A DNA stretch of 64,000 nt from Anaerocolumna sp. (GTDB taxonomy: Bacteria > Bacillota > Clostridia > Lachnospirales > Lachnospiraceae), in NCBI GenBank assembly GCA_029239975.1, contig JARBTX010000004.1, positions 1-64,000 on the forward strand, given 5' to 3'. The position numbers and the translations under genes are program-made. This document shows, piece after piece, positions 30,449-41,968 of this stretch (positions are counted from its first letter, which is position 1; each line of letters starts with the position of its first letter). The notes beneath the pieces were generated by a model. That model was not told the origin of the DNA and made no database searches. It worked only from the letters and a program-made list of their open reading frames with translations.

Positions 30449-32887
30449 TTAGCCTAAAACAACTTCAACTTCATGTACCTTACCATCACCAACTGTTGGA
30501 ATGACATTTCCAGAAACTTCTTTGCCATCTACTGTTAATTTAGAAACACCTTTTGACACATGATTTGGATTCTTAATCGTAATCTTATAAGTATCCCCTC
30601 TGAATTGTCTTGTTACTTGATATCCATCCCAAGATGCTGGAATTGCTGGATTAACCATAAGTCCATCATAATCAGGAATAATACCTAAAATAAATTGTGA
30701 AATCGCAACAAAGTTCCAAGAAGCAGTTCCTGTTAACCAAGAGTTTTTCGCTTCACCAAAACGTTTCGCATCTTTACCTGCAACCATTTGTGAATATACA
30801 TATGGTTCCATTCTATGAATTTCACTATATTCTTCAGTATAAGCTGGAGCAATTCTTGTATAGTAATCAAACGCTTTATCTCCACGTCCAACTACAGCTT
30901 CTGCACACATAATCCAAGCATTGTTATGACAGAAGATACCTGCATTTTCTTTATAACCAGCTGGGTAAGTTGAGATTTCACCATATTCTACATAGTATTT
31001 TGTAAAGGCTGGGTTATTAAGAACCAAACCATATTTTGTTCCTAACCTCTCTTCTACAGCATCAAGAGCTTTGATTGCTTTACCATCTTCAATACCACAA
31101 CCACCCATTACGCAGAAACCTTGAGATTCAATGAAGATTTTTCCTTCTTCACATTCATCGCTACCGATTTTTTTACCGAAATCATCATAAGCTCTTAAGA
31201 ACCATTCTCCATCAAAGCCATGTTCCATAATAACGTCCATCATATTATTAACTTCTTTGATCGCTCTATCTGCTTCTGCTTTATTTCCGATTTTCTCCAT
31301 TAATGCTACATATTCTTTACCAATGTATACGAACATACCAGCAATCATAACGGATTCGGCTACTCTACCATCTTTACTAGTAGTAGTTTGGAAGGATTCA
31401 CCTGGTTCCATTGAGAAACAGTTAAGATTTAAACAGTCATTCCAGTCAGCTCTACCAATTAATGGTAGTCCATGTGGTCCTAAATTATTGATAACATGGT
31501 CAAAGGATCTCTTAATGTGATCAGCAAGTGGAGTTGCTTTACTCATATCATTATCAAATGGAGTCATAACATCAAGAATACTATAATCCCCTGTTTCTTT
31601 GATATATGCAACAACCGCAAGGATTAACCATAATGGATCATCATTAAAGTTACCACCGATTTCATCATTACCTCTCTTAGTAAGTGGTTGATATTGATGA
31701 TATGCACCACCATCTTCTAATTGGGTAGATGCTAAATCAATAATTCTTTCTCTAGCACGGTCTGGAATCTGATGTAAGAATCCAAGTAAATCTTGGTTAG
31801 AATCTCTAAATCCCATACCTCTACCGATTCCAGATTCAAAATAAGATGCACTTCTTGATAAGTTAAATGTGACCATACATTGATATTGGTTCCAAATATT
31901 AACCATTCTATCTAATTTATCATCATGTGAATTGATTGTGTATTTTGATAATAATGTATCCCAATAAGCAGCTAATTCAGCTAAAGCAGCATCTACTGAT
32001 TCAGTAGTAGCAAACTTACCAATCATTTCTTCTGCTTTTTTCTTATTTATAACGCCTTTTGATTCAAACTTTTCTTCGAGAGGATTTTCAACATATCCTA
32101 AAACAAATACAAGTTCTTTTGATTCACCTGGTTCAAGAGAAATCTCTAAACAGTGTGAAGCAATTGGTTGCCATCCATCCGCTACTGAATTACTTGATTT
32201 ACCAGCTATTACAGCTTGCGGATTCTCGAAACCGTTATAGGTTCCAATAAAACTTTCTCTATCTGAGTCATAACCTGCAATAGGTGCATTTACTGAGAAA
32301 AATGCGTAATGATCTCTACGTTCTTTGTATTCTGTTTTATGATAAATTACAGATTCTTTGATTTCTACTTCGCCTGTATTATAATTTCTTTGGAAGTTTG
32401 TTTGGTCATCTTGTGCATTCCATAAACACCATTCGATAAAGGAGAATAATTTTACTTCTTTCTTAATGTCACCAGTATTTTTAACTACAACCTTGTGTAC
32501 TTCACCATTATAATTTAATGGTACAAAGAAAGTAACTTCTGTTTCAATGTTATTTCGTTTACCAGTAATCTTTGTGTAACCCATACCATGACGGCATTCG
32601 TAACTATCTAATTCTTTTTTTGCTGGTGCCCAGCCTGGAGACCAAAAATCACCATTATCATATAAATAATAATAACGTCCACCACCTAAATCTAAAGGCA
32701 CATTATTGTAACGATAACGAGTTATTCTTCTTAACTTGGCATCCTTATAAAAGCTATAACCTCCAGCTGTATTGGAAATTAATGAGAAAAATTCCTGAGA
32801 ACCTAGATAATTAATCCAAGGATAAGGAGTCGTTGGTGTAGTTATTACATATTCTTTTTTTACGTCATCAAAAAAACCGTATTTCAT
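30449..32887 (-). CDS. GH94 cellobiose phosphorylase-like
   Basis: [79 protein letters not shown] motifs. Confidence 0.95.
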   Translation of the reverse strand: MKYGFFDDVKKEYVITTPTTPYPWINYLGSQEFFSLISNTAGGYSFYKDAKLRRITRYRYNNVPLDLGGGRYYYLYDNGDFWSPGWAPAKKELDSYECRHGMGYTKITGKRNNIETEVTFFVPLNYNGEVHKVVVKNTGDIKKEVKLFSFIEWCLWNAQDDQTNFQRNYNTGEVEIKESVIYHKTEYKERRDHYAFFSVNAPIAGYDSDRESFIGTYNGFENPQAVIAGKSSNSVADGWQPIASHCLEISLEPGESKELVFVLGYVENPLEEKFESKGVINKKKAEEMIGKFATTESVDAALAELAAYWDTLLSKYTINSHDDKLDRMVNIWNQYQCMVTFNLSRSASYFESGIGRGMGFRDSNQDLLGFLHQIPDRARERIIDLASTQLEDGGAYHQYQPLTKRGNDEIGGNFNDDPLWLILAVVAYIKETGDYSILDVMTPFDNDMSKATPLADHIKRSFDHVINNLGPHGLPLIGRADWNDCLNLNCFSMEPGESFQTTTSKDGRVAESVMIAGMFVYIGKEYVALMEKIGNKAEADRAIKEVNNMMDVIMEHGFDGEWFLRAYDDFGKKIGSDECEEGKIFIESQGFCVMGGCGIEDGKAIKALDAVEERLGTKYGLVLNNPAFTKYYVEYGEISTYPAGYKENAGIFCHNNAWIMCAEAVVGRGDKAFDYYTRIAPAYTEEYSEIHRMEPYVYSQMVAGKDAKRFGEAKNSWLTGTASWNFVAISQFILGIIPDYDGLMVNPAIPASWDGYQVTRQFRGDTYKITIKNPNHVSKGVSKLTVDGKEVSGNVIPTVGDGKVHEVEVVLG

Positions 32888-33394
32888 TCTAATCTCCTCT
32901 TCTACGGGTGCTTAACTAATACCTATGCTATACTTTTATAGCTACATCCGTTACTTACTAAAATTTTCGTAATAAAAATTACTTTTACTCAAATCTACAT
33001 TTTTATTATTCTTAATATTTTCAAAAGCTTTTTATTAAACAAAATAAAAATGTACTTTTGCACATACCCTAACTTTTGTACAATCCATTGTTTCATTATA
33101 TAATATCTGATGTTTCATTTCAACTATTAATATGAACAAATTTATTCAAATAACCTTGTGAAAATCACTACACATTTCAACGAAATGTTTCGACCAATAC
33201 GGTCGTAACACCAATACATGCTAACGAAATATTTTCGTAACTTCTTTTGTGGTTAAACTTTTTATTTTTACGCATATATTCTTCATGTGCCATATTTATC
33301 ATGCATTTCTAATGCAATTCTAATTGACTTTCTTTTATAATTTTGCTACCATTTTACTGTTACTTTATATTAAAAAATAGAAAGAGGTATAATA

Positions 33395-35170
33395 ATGGGA
33401 GATATGAATAATTCTACGAATGATAATCAAGATTTTGATAATATACCGGATCAAAATCCATTATCAAGTAACAACGAAACTGATTTTAAGGATACTGAAC
33501 TTGATTTTGGCAAGGACACTGAACCTGAATTTGTTCAAGATAGTGAACAGCACTCTGAAACACCAAATTCAGATCCATATGAACAACCTTATGAATATAA
33601 TATGGATACTCAAGTAAAAACACCAAGAAAAAAATTAAAAGGTGGCATCGTAGCTGCTATTATAATTGTTGCAGTTATTTTAACCGGTTCTATCTTAGCT
33701 TATGCGAATAGGAATACTCTTTCCAACAGCTTAGCTTTAATGACTAAAAGTCCAACTGATTATTACGCTTACATTGAGCAAAAAAATCTAAAGTCTGGTA
33801 TTGATAAATTATCGAATTCTTATGATAACTATTTAGACTTATATCAAAAACAATCAGAAACTGGCATAGCTCAGGATGCTAAAATTAACTTATCTGTTAA
33901 CCCAGAACTAGGTGGCCTACTAGGATTAGGCGAAATTAAAGATTTCACAATAACTGCTTCTTCTTCATCCAACGCAGAAAAAGCAAAATCCATAATAGGA
34001 CTTAGTTATAATGGAACTTCCTTAGCTACAATAGAAGCTTATATGGATACTACACTTAGTAATTTATATATGAAAATACCTGAATTAAGTGGTGCATACT
34101 TACTCTTTTCAATGAATGAATTATCTGATTTAGAAGGTAGTGATATGAACTATTCTGACCTTCAAACAGATATACAGGATTTCTTTAAGAATAGAACTTT
34201 ATCCCCAGAATTATTGAATTCACTATTAACTAGATATTCAACAATTATGGTTGATCATATTAACACCGTTGAAATGGAAAAAAATATCACTTTAAATGCA
34301 TCTGATATTAGCAGTGATTATACAAAATTAATCTGTACCATTAGCAGTAAAGATGCAAATGATATGGCTATGGCTATATTAAATGAAGCAAAAACAGATA
34401 AAGATTTAAAGAATCTTCTTACTTCTACAGAAACAATGACAGAAGAAGAATACCTAAATGGTATTGATGAAGCCATTAATGGGTTAGCTTCTGTAATAGA
34501 TACAACAAACGAATCAGAATCCATTCAAATGGTTGTATACGTAGATAAATCCGGACGTATCATGGGTCGTGAATTTAACTCAAATCAAGTTGATACTAAT
34601 TCATCTCTTGGTTATTTTATTACCAGAAACGGTAACGACCTTGGATTTTCTGGTTGGGTTGCTGAAAATGAAGTTGATACTCTTAAAGTAGGTGGTAAAG
34701 CTACCTATACTAACGGTAAAATTAGTGGTAGCGCTGATATTACTTATTCAGAGTATAATGAATTATACGGTGATAATTCTAATTACACATTTACTCTTGA
34801 TTTTAATGACGTAAGTCTAGTAAATGATAAAGGTTATATGAATGGAAAGTTCTCAATTACTTCTGCATCTTTAATGGGAATGGAATTAAATTTTGATTTT
34901 ATAGCTGATGAAGCTGAACAACAAGTAATATTTAAATTATTATACGGTGGTGTTGATGCAGTTACATTAGACATAGTAGGAAAAGAAACAACCTATCAAG
35001 ATTTTGAATTACCATCTAATACTGAAGAAGTTTATGATGGAGTAAATGAATTAGAATCTTATATAGCAACTATGGATTTAGAAGGATTTATGGCTAATCT
35101 CGAAAGTGCACTTGGTGTTGATTTAGGTTCTTTATTTGGTGGTTTATTAGGAAGTGGCGCTTTTTATTAA
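33395..35170 (+). CDS. Membrane-anchored hypothetical protein with acidic N-terminus (DUF6583-like)
   Basis: Acidic low-complexity N-terminus, one TM (GGIVAAIIIVAVILTGSILAYA), long extracellular region; SD aaagagg. Confidence 0.7.
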   Translation: MGDMNNSTNDNQDFDNIPDQNPLSSNNETDFKDTELDFGKDTEPEFVQDSEQHSETPNSDPYEQPYEYNMDTQVKTPRKKLKGGIVAAIIIVAVILTGSILAYANRNTLSNSLALMTKSPTDYYAYIEQKNLKSGIDKLSNSYDNYLDLYQKQSETGIAQDAKINLSVNPELGGLLGLGEIKDFTITASSSSNAEKAKSIIGLSYNGTSLATIEAYMDTTLSNLYMKIPELSGAYLLFSMNELSDLEGSDMNYSDLQTDIQDFFKNRTLSPELLNSLLTRYSTIMVDHINTVEMEKNITLNASDISSDYTKLICTISSKDANDMAMAILNEAKTDKDLKNLLTSTETMTEEEYLNGIDEAINGLASVIDTTNESESIQMVVYVDKSGRIMGREFNSNQVDTNSSLGYFITRNGNDLGFSGWVAENEVDTLKVGGKATYTNGKISGSADITYSEYNELYGDNSNYTFTLDFNDVSLVNDKGYMNGKFSITSASLMGMELNFDFIADEAEQQVIFKLLYGGVDAVTLDIVGKETTYQDFELPSNTEEVYDGVNELESYIATMDLEGFMANLESALGVDLGSLFGGLLGSGAFY

Positions 35171-35194
35171 AATAAGTACTACTTTACGTAGCTT

Positions 35195-35226
35195 TTGGGC
35201 TGTTGCGTAAGCAACAGCTCTTTTTA
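35195..35226 (+). terminator. Rho-independent terminator
   Basis: GGGCTGTTGCGTAAGCAACAGCTCTTTTT. Confidence 0.85.
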
Positions 35227-35397
35227 TGTATAAATATCCTAGGATTAAACCAAAATAGAACATTATTATTTTAGGAATATTTAAGAATTAATTTCTTTTT
35301 TTTGAGCTATTAATATGATAAACTATCCTATAGTTAAATGGATAAAGAATTACTATATAATTAATCTACTAAACCAAAATGCAAAGGAGGATTATCC

Positions 35398-36126
35398 ATG
35401 ATTAAGGATAGTCGTTTAAATGAATCTGCTCTTGACGATACCGCTGATATATACAAACCGCGAGACCAAAGATCAGAAAAAGAAAAATTAAGCGAAATGA
35501 CATTCAAAGAAAAGATGGCTTATTTTAATAGCTATTATAAATATAAAACTCTTGCAGTTATTGCTATTCTAGCTTTTATTATTTACGGTGTGTATAGCAT
35601 ATTAACACCTAAACCAGAAACAGTATTGTATACAGCAGTTATTAATTATGCACTTAATGATGAGTCTGCAGCAACGCTCCAAGAAGATATGAGTAGAATA
35701 TTAAATATCAATTCTAAAAATCAAGAAGTTTTAATTGATACGTCATTTTATATTGGAACAGAAGGTGACGTTTCACAATTTTCACTTTCAAATGAGCAAA
35801 AATTATCTACTTATTTTTATGCAGGAGAAATTGATGTTGTTATAGCACCTGAGTCAGATTTTTCTAGATATGCTTATTATGGTAACTTTAGTAAAATATC
35901 AGATCAGTTACCTACCGATTTATATTCCTCGTTAACAGATGCATTTTATTTTTCTGATCAAGAAGATGATCCAACAAAAAATGCTTATGGGATATATTTA
36001 GATGGTGCAAAAATTTATAATAATGCAGGTGAATTAATCGATAAGCCAGTACTAGGAATAGTTGCTAATTCAAAACACAAAGAAAATGGAATTGAATTAA
36101 TACGTCATCTGTTCGATTTATATTAA
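35398..36126 (+). CDS. Hypothetical single-TM protein
   Basis: SD aaaggagg, coding-like ORF with TM (LAVIAILAFIIYGVYSIL). Confidence 0.7.
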   Translation: MIKDSRLNESALDDTADIYKPRDQRSEKEKLSEMTFKEKMAYFNSYYKYKTLAVIAILAFIIYGVYSILTPKPETVLYTAVINYALNDESAATLQEDMSRILNINSKNQEVLIDTSFYIGTEGDVSQFSLSNEQKLSTYFYAGEIDVVIAPESDFSRYAYYGNFSKISDQLPTDLYSSLTDAFYFSDQEDDPTKNAYGIYLDGAKIYNNAGELIDKPVLGIVANSKHKENGIELIRHLFDLY

Positions 36127-36175
36127 TTGGGACTTATAATTTAAATAAACTTTAACTATTATTATGATAATCGAA

Positions 36176-36218
36176 TAAAAAAACAGGATACCTTACACAC
36201 AGGTATCCTGTTTTTTTC
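36176..36218. terminator. Bidirectional terminator
   Basis: AAAAAAACAGGATACC..GGTATCCTGTTTTTTT. Confidence 0.9.
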
Positions 36219-36253
36219 TATATTTATAGTACCATTCATTTTATACTTAAAGC

Positions 36254-37336
36254 CTATTTTGCCTCAATATATCCTTGAGCCTTTAATAATTCAGCGATAA
36301 GAACTGCACCACCTGCTGCACCACGAACGGTATTGTGTGATAATCCAACGAATTTGTAATCGTAAACAGTATCTTCACGTAATCTGCCGAAAGATACTCC
36401 CATTCCATTTTCATAATCTCTATCTAGTTTAGCTTGTGGACGATTATCATCTTCTAAATACTGAATAAAATTCTTAGGAGCACTAGGTAGATTTAACTCT
36501 TGTGGTAAACCTTTAAATTCTCTCCAAGCTTTTATTATTTCTTCTTTCGTTGGCTTTTTATCAAAACTTACGAAAACTGCTGCTGTATGGCCATCTGTTA
36601 CAGGAACACGGATGCATTGTGTTGTAATAAGAGGAGCACTTGCTTTTACAATCTGTCCATTTTCAACTTTTCCCCAAAGTCTTAGTGGTTCTTGCTCGCT
36701 TTTTTCTTCTTCTCCACCAATATAAGGAATTACATTGTCTAACATTTCTGGCCAATCTTTAAAGTTCTTTCCGGCTCCTGATATAGCTTGATAAGTAGTT
36801 GCAACAACCACTTTAGGTCCAAACTCTTTTAAGGCATGTAACGCTGGAGTATAACTTTGTATAGAACAATTTGGTTTTACAACAATAAATCCTTTTGTTG
36901 TACCCAAACGTTTCTTTTGATCTGCAATTACTTCAAGATGTTCTGGGTTTATTTCTGGAACTACCATTGGAACATCTGGTGTCCATCTGTGTGCACTATT
37001 ATTTGAGACTACAGGAGTTTCTGTTTTTGCATAAGCTTCTTCGATAGCCTTGATTTCATCTTTTGTCATATCAACTGCACTAAAAACGAAATCTACTGCT
37101 TTACTTACTTCTTCCACTTCGTTAACATTTTTAACGATCATACCTTTCACAGCTTCTGGCATTGGAGTACTCATTTTCCATCTGTCACCAACTGCTTCTT
37201 CGTAAGTTTTACCAGCACTTCTTGGACTAGCTGCAATTGCAACTACTTCAAACCATGGATGATTTTCTAACAACGCAACAAAACGTTGACCTACCATTCC
37301 GGTACCACCTAAGATACCTACTCTTAATTTACTCAT
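36254..37336 (-). CDS. asd: Aspartate-semialdehyde dehydrogenase
   Basis: RVGILGGTGMVGQRFVALLENHPWFEV, KPNCSIQSYTPALHAL, ATTYQAISGAGK; start 37336 after SD gggagg. Confidence 0.92.
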   Translation of the reverse strand: MSKLRVGILGGTGMVGQRFVALLENHPWFEVVAIAASPRSAGKTYEEAVGDRWKMSTPMPEAVKGMIVKNVNEVEEVSKAVDFVFSAVDMTKDEIKAIEEAYAKTETPVVSNNSAHRWTPDVPMVVPEINPEHLEVIADQKKRLGTTKGFIVVKPNCSIQSYTPALHALKEFGPKVVVATTYQAISGAGKNFKDWPEMLDNVIPYIGGEEEKSEQEPLRLWGKVENGQIVKASAPLITTQCIRVPVTDGHTAAVFVSFDKKPTKEEIIKAWREFKGLPQELNLPSAPKNFIQYLEDDNRPQAKLDRDYENGMGVSFGRLREDTVYDYKFVGLSHNTVRGAAGGAVLIAELLKAQGYIEAK

Positions 37337-37375
37337 GTTAATCCTCCCGTTGATCTTAAATATATCAAATGCTAA

Positions 37376-37434
37376 CACTAGATGACACTTACCATACATA
37401 TGTGCGTGTACTGCGTACATTTGTCTTCCTAGTG
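37376..37434 (-). promoter_or_regulatory. Candidate structured 5' leader of asd
   Basis: Minus strand CACTAG-gaa-GACA ... TGTC-at-CTAGTG closing stem enclosing TGTAC-GCA-GTACA hairpin. Confidence 0.45.
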
Positions 37435-37537
37435 AATATATTACTATTTTTATACATAAAAATCAACTATTTTCTATTATTTATTCATTTTTTGTGAAAT
37501 ATGATTAATTAATTACTATGATTACATCAATGTTTGG

Positions 37538-37999
37538 TTATTTTTCTTTTCCTAGAAAACGCATCTTACCCAGCTTTTTCTTTGGAACGTCTCCAATTTG
37601 TTCATCATCAAAATCCATTTCTTCTCTCATTGCAGTACTTAACTTTCTTGCACATTCAGAACATAATCTACCTGAACGGATATCAATTCTGCATTTTTCA
37701 CACTTTATAAAAATCGGAGATTCTTCAGGTATTTCGAGCCTTCCTTCCCTTAAATACTGCTCTATGGTTTTTAAGCTAACACCTGTCATGTCAGAGACTT
37801 CCGTGGCAGAAGCAACACCATGATCATATATATAATTTTTAACTCTTGAAAAATCTTCTTCATCTAACTTCTTACAGGATGGACAATAATAATGACCAAA
37901 ACCTAAATAGGTAAACATTTTTTTACAACGCACGCATACCTTCGTAACACCCATAACATCATCATTATGCATATTCAATGATTTTTTTATCTTTGCCAT
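37538..37999 (-). CDS. YvyF-like flagellar operon protein (zinc-ribbon/HTH)
   Basis: CVRCKKMFTYLGFGHYYCPSCKKLDEEDFSRVKNYIYDHGVASATEVSDMTGVSLKTIEQYLREGRLEI. Confidence 0.8.
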   Translation of the reverse strand: MAKIKKSLNMHNDDVMGVTKVCVRCKKMFTYLGFGHYYCPSCKKLDEEDFSRVKNYIYDHGVASATEVSDMTGVSLKTIEQYLREGRLEIPEESPIFIKCEKCRIDIRSGRLCSECARKLSTAMREEMDFDDEQIGDVPKKKLGKMRFLGKEK

Positions 38000-38200
38000 A
38001 GGCCGCTCTCCTTTGATATTAGTTTATGTTATTCAATATGAAACGATATCGTTCACCTGATTTTACTAATAACTTTTATTTATAATTATTGTTACTCTTA
38101 TATTGCAATAGACTTAGTTTATCTCTATATATACATTATAACTTGTTTTAATCCATAATTGAATAGTAAATAATTACAAGTAAAATACATTGCTTTTATG

Positions 38201-38228
38201 TTGATATTTTACCTATATATGCTATAAT
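38201..38228 (+). promoter_or_regulatory. Sigma-A-like promoter of the GH26 gene
   Basis: TTGATA-16 bp-TATAAT, ~32 bp before the start codon. Confidence 0.6.
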
Positions 38229-38259
38229 TCAAACAGATAATACTCGTTAGGAGGAAAGA

Positions 38260-39531
38260 ATGAATAACACAAATACTAATTTAATTACACACATGTTGCT
38301 TGATAGTTCACGTTTACAAGTATCCTTTCGTATAAATTTAAGCAGCTGGTATCGTATTAATATACAATATCGTAATCTACAGGATGCAGCTAAGTCTTCC
38401 GTTTATATAGATGGAATACCATATGGAGAAACTTGGTTTGTAACTGCCAAAGAAAAAAATACGATAGACTTACTTGATCTTCCATTTTCAGAAGGCGATC
38501 ATACTCTTGTTATTGAATTTATCCATAAAACTGTAGTAGTAGATCATATAACAATGGAAGCTATAGATGAACCAAAACACACGACCCCTTCCTTTACCTT
38601 AAATAATCCTAACGCATCACAAGAAGCGAACGATTTGATGTCATATTTAAAAAGCATCCATGGTAAAAAGATTTTATCTGGGCAGCAAACAACTTATACT
38701 ATTGCAACTGAATTAGCTGCTATAAAAAAAATAACTGGTAAGTTACCTGCAGTACGTGGTTTTGACTTATTATCCTACTCCCCTGCTTGTGATACTCCAA
38801 ATCAATCAGAACATTGCACAGAAGAAATAGAGAATAATCAAGGTGCTATTGAAGCAGCAATTGATTGGGCTAAAAATAAAAAAGGAATTGTTACCTTCTG
38901 TTGGCACTGGTTTTCACCTATAAAAGGAGAAGATAAAAGCTTTTATTCTAAGTTTACTAATTTTAATGCATCTAAGTCTGTCATTCCAGGTACTGATGAA
39001 TTTAAAGCTTTAATCCATGATATTGATTGTATTGCTGTCCACCTAAAGAGATTAGAAGAAGAACATATTCCTATCTTATGGAGACCGCTTCACGAAGCAG
39101 ATGGTGATTGGTTCTGGTGGGGTGGCAATCCAGATACCTTTAAGAAGTTATATCGATTATTATATGACAGGCTTACTAACCATCACAAGATGAATAATCT
39201 AATCTGGGTATTAAATGTATTAGGTGATGACTATTATCCAGGGGACGAATATGTGGATTTGGTAAGTGCTGACCAATATCCACCAGCTTATCAATATGGC
39301 CCATTATCTTGTGTATATAATCATATATCTTCCTATAATCCTGACAAAGCTGCTGCACTAGGAGAAATTGGTACATTTCCAAATCCCGATTTAATCTTTG
39401 CTAACAAAACGCCTTGGCTTTGGTTTGTAACTTGGTGTGGTGGATTTATCACATCAGAGGACTATACAAAACACGAATATGTAAATTATGTATACAATCA
39501 TCCACATGTAATAACCTTAGAAGATTTATAA
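38260..39531 (+). CDS. GH26 beta-mannanase-like, without signal peptide
   Basis: HGKKILSGQQTTY, VTFCWHWFSP, PILWRPLHEADGDWFWWG (acid/base), GEIGTFPNPD. Confidence 0.88.
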   Translation: MNNTNTNLITHMLLDSSRLQVSFRINLSSWYRINIQYRNLQDAAKSSVYIDGIPYGETWFVTAKEKNTIDLLDLPFSEGDHTLVIEFIHKTVVVDHITMEAIDEPKHTTPSFTLNNPNASQEANDLMSYLKSIHGKKILSGQQTTYTIATELAAIKKITGKLPAVRGFDLLSYSPACDTPNQSEHCTEEIENNQGAIEAAIDWAKNKKGIVTFCWHWFSPIKGEDKSFYSKFTNFNASKSVIPGTDEFKALIHDIDCIAVHLKRLEEEHIPILWRPLHEADGDWFWWGGNPDTFKKLYRLLYDRLTNHHKMNNLIWVLNVLGDDYYPGDEYVDLVSADQYPPAYQYGPLSCVYNHISSYNPDKAAALGEIGTFPNPDLIFANKTPWLWFVTWCGGFITSEDYTKHEYVNYVYNHPHVITLEDL

Positions 39532-39552
39532 TTTTCTATTCCATTGTAAAAT

Positions 39553-39656
39553 ATAAAACAGAAGTTTTAGAATCTATTATTCCTAAAGTCTATATATGGC
39601 AACCTGTCCTTATAAAACAATGATTTTAGGTAATAGATTTGCAACTTCTGTTTTAT
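39553..39656. terminator. Long imperfect inverted repeat between convergent genes
   Basis: ATAAAACAGAAGTT.AATCTATTA.CCTAAA ... TTTAGG.TAATAGATT.AACTTCTGTTTTAT. Confidence 0.6.
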
Positions 39657-39680
39657 TTATATTTATTATTTGGATTTTCT

Positions 39681-40655
39681 TTATCTAGCAATACTAATTA
39701 AATATTCCTGTAACAGTTCCTCTAATTCCTGATAACTTTCAATTTCATTGACACGATTTCTAAGCTTTGCAGCCAGCGGATAACCTGTTGTGTACCAGGC
39801 TACATGTTTTCTCATTTCACGGATACCAGTAAATTCACCTTTGTATTCAATAGCCATTCTTGCATGACGTAACATCATATTAACCGCTTCATCTACAGTA
39901 GGTTTTTCAGGATGTGTACCAGTCTTAAAATATTCTTTTAACTGGGAAAATATCCACGGATTTCCCATAGCACCTCTAGCTATCATGATTCCATCACATC
40001 CAGTTTCCTGAATCATTCTAAGGGCATCCTCTGCAGTTAATACATCTCCATTCCCGATAACCGGTATAGAAACTGCATTTTTTACTTCTCTGATAATATT
40101 CCAATCTGCTTTTCCACTATAATATTGCTCTCTTGTTCTTCCATGAACTGCAATTGCTGCTGCACCAGCTGCTTCTGCAATCTTTGCTATTTCAACTGCA
40201 TTTACACTAGACTCTGTAAATCCTCTTCTAATTTTAACTGTAAAAGGTTTTTTAATGGCGCTAGATATCGCTTTTACAATTTCACCAACAAGTTTAGGTT
40301 CCTTCATAAGAGCGGACCCTTCTCCGTTATTAACTACCTTAGGTACTGGACAACCCATATTTAAATCTAATATATCAAAGTTTCTATGTTCAATACGTTT
40401 TGCAGTTTCACTTAATATATAAGGGTCAGCTCCAAATAATTGTAGAGAGACTGGTCTTTCCTCTTCCTCTACCATAAGTAAACTTTCCGTATTTTTATTA
40501 TTAAATTGTATACCCTTAGCACTAACCATCTCCGTATATATAAGGTCTGCTCCTTGTTCTTTACATAGAAGACGAAATGGCAGGTCGGTTACACCTGCCA
40601 TAGGGCCTAATACTAAATTTCCCTGTATTTTAACATTTCCAATGTTTAAACTCAT
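39681..40655 (-). CDS. dusB: tRNA-dihydrouridine synthase B
   Basis: GPMAGVTDLPFRLLCKEQGADLIYTEMVSAKG, DLNMGCPVPKVVNNGEGSALM, GNGDV. Confidence 0.95.
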   Translation of the reverse strand: MSLNIGNVKIQGNLVLGPMAGVTDLPFRLLCKEQGADLIYTEMVSAKGIQFNNKNTESLLMVEEEERPVSLQLFGADPYILSETAKRIEHRNFDILDLNMGCPVPKVVNNGEGSALMKEPKLVGEIVKAISSAIKKPFTVKIRRGFTESSVNAVEIAKIAEAAGAAAIAVHGRTREQYYSGKADWNIIREVKNAVSIPVIGNGDVLTAEDALRMIQETGCDGIMIARGAMGNPWIFSQLKEYFKTGTHPEKPTVDEAVNMMLRHARMAIEYKGEFTGIREMRKHVAWYTTGYPLAAKLRNRVNEIESYQELEELLQEYLISIAR

Positions 40656-40734
40656 TCTAACTCCTAACTAATAAACACTATAGGTAATTGTAAACTTTAA
40701 ATAATAATGCTTTATCTTATTATTTTACATTTAC

Positions 40735-41508
40735 CTATTTTCCTTTGCACTTGTTATAAATAATACGTAATCCTTTTAATGTTAAAGTAGGATCGTATAT
40801 TTGTATTACATCCGTTGCATCTGCAATAATTTTTCCTAATCCACCTGTTGCAATAACTTTCATGTTTTGAATACCAGACTCTTCAATAATCTTTTTAACA
40901 ATGTATTCTGTTTGTCCTATATATCCATAAACTAGACCTGCTTGCATACTTGATATAGTCTCTTTGGCTAAAATTGATGCTGGTTTCTTAATTTCTATTT
41001 CTGGTAATTTAGCTGTTTCATTCCACAAAGCATCAGCACATATACGGATACCTGGACTAGTAATCCCTGCTAGGAAGGATGCATCTTCTGATATCAAATC
41101 GTAAGTTGTAGCTGTACCAAAATCAATAACAATTAGTGGTCCACCATAGATTTCATATGCTGCCACTGCATCAACGATACGATCTGCCCCAATTTCTTTT
41201 GGATTTGGGGTAACTATTTTAATACCTGTCTTTGTTCCAGTTCCGATTTCAAATGGAGTTTTATTTAAATATTTAATTATACTGTTTTTTAAAGAATGCA
41301 TAATGCCTGGTACTACAGAAGCCATAATTACTGCCTCTATTTCATTCACAGCTACATTTCTGCTATTTAATAAATTACATATGGTAATACCATATTCATC
41401 TGAAGTTCTTGGGGTTTTTGTAGTCATACGAAAACTAGCTACTAATTCTTCTGCTTTAAAAATTCCTAATGTTATATTCGTATTTCCTACATCTATAACT
41501 AATAACAT
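40735..41508 (-). CDS. coaX: Type III pantothenate kinase
   Basis: [48 protein letters not shown]. Confidence 0.95.
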   Translation of the reverse strand: MLLVIDVGNTNITLGIFKAEELVASFRMTTKTPRTSDEYGITICNLLNSRNVAVNEIEAVIMASVVPGIMHSLKNSIIKYLNKTPFEIGTGTKTGIKIVTPNPKEIGADRIVDAVAAYEIYGGPLIVIDFGTATTYDLISEDASFLAGITSPGIRICADALWNETAKLPEIEIKKPASILAKETISSMQAGLVYGYIGQTEYIVKKIIEESGIQNMKVIATGGLGKIIADATDVIQIYDPTLTLKGLRIIYNKCKGK

Positions 41509-41611
41509 ATGTTTCCTCACTTTCTAACTTGTATAAAGCAATTATAAAATAATTGAATTGCTAATCATATACTATATACGTAATCGAATTTTAATTATTT
41601 AGGTAAAAGCT

Positions 41612-41944
41612 TTATTCCATTTCTTCACCTAATACAAATACTTTATAATATAATTCAAGAGATTCTAATAATTCTTCTTTGTCTCTTTGCAATTGTTTAA
41701 TCTTTAGTACACTGCCTATTTCGTCAAATAATAAATCTTCTTCATCACTTGTTACATTTAACATTAAAGTACCATCTTCATCAAATTCAAGGGTTAAAAT
41801 CCCCCCCACATCTTCAGTAAATAGTATACACATAATTTGTAGCTCTTCTTTTATTTGTTCTGGAAGCGCTTTAAAATCTTCATTTAAATAGTATTTTTGT
41901 TCATATGCACTACTAGCACATAGAACGACTTTATCGAAATACAT
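41612..41944 (-). CDS. Conserved hypothetical protein (DUF6145-like)
   Basis: SD ggagg, compact acidic 110-aa ORF in a housekeeping cluster. Confidence 0.65.
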   Translation of the reverse strand: MYFDKVVLCASSAYEQKYYLNEDFKALPEQIKEELQIMCILFTEDVGGILTLEFDEDGTLMLNVTSDEEDLLFDEIGSVLKIKQLQRDKEELLESLELYYKVFVLGEEME

Positions 41945-41968
41945 ATTAATCCTCCACGTTGTAACTCT

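Noticed and set aside
37337-37420. 28-aa N-terminal extension of asd in the ORF track
   Set aside because: Clear SD (gggagg) before the ATG at 37336, and the family N-terminus starts at MSKLRVGILGG
38042-38053. AACGATATCGTT perfect palindrome between yvyF-like and GH26 genes as an operator
   Set aside because: Only one copy, ~207 bp from the GH26 start and not overlapping its promoter; too weak to claim
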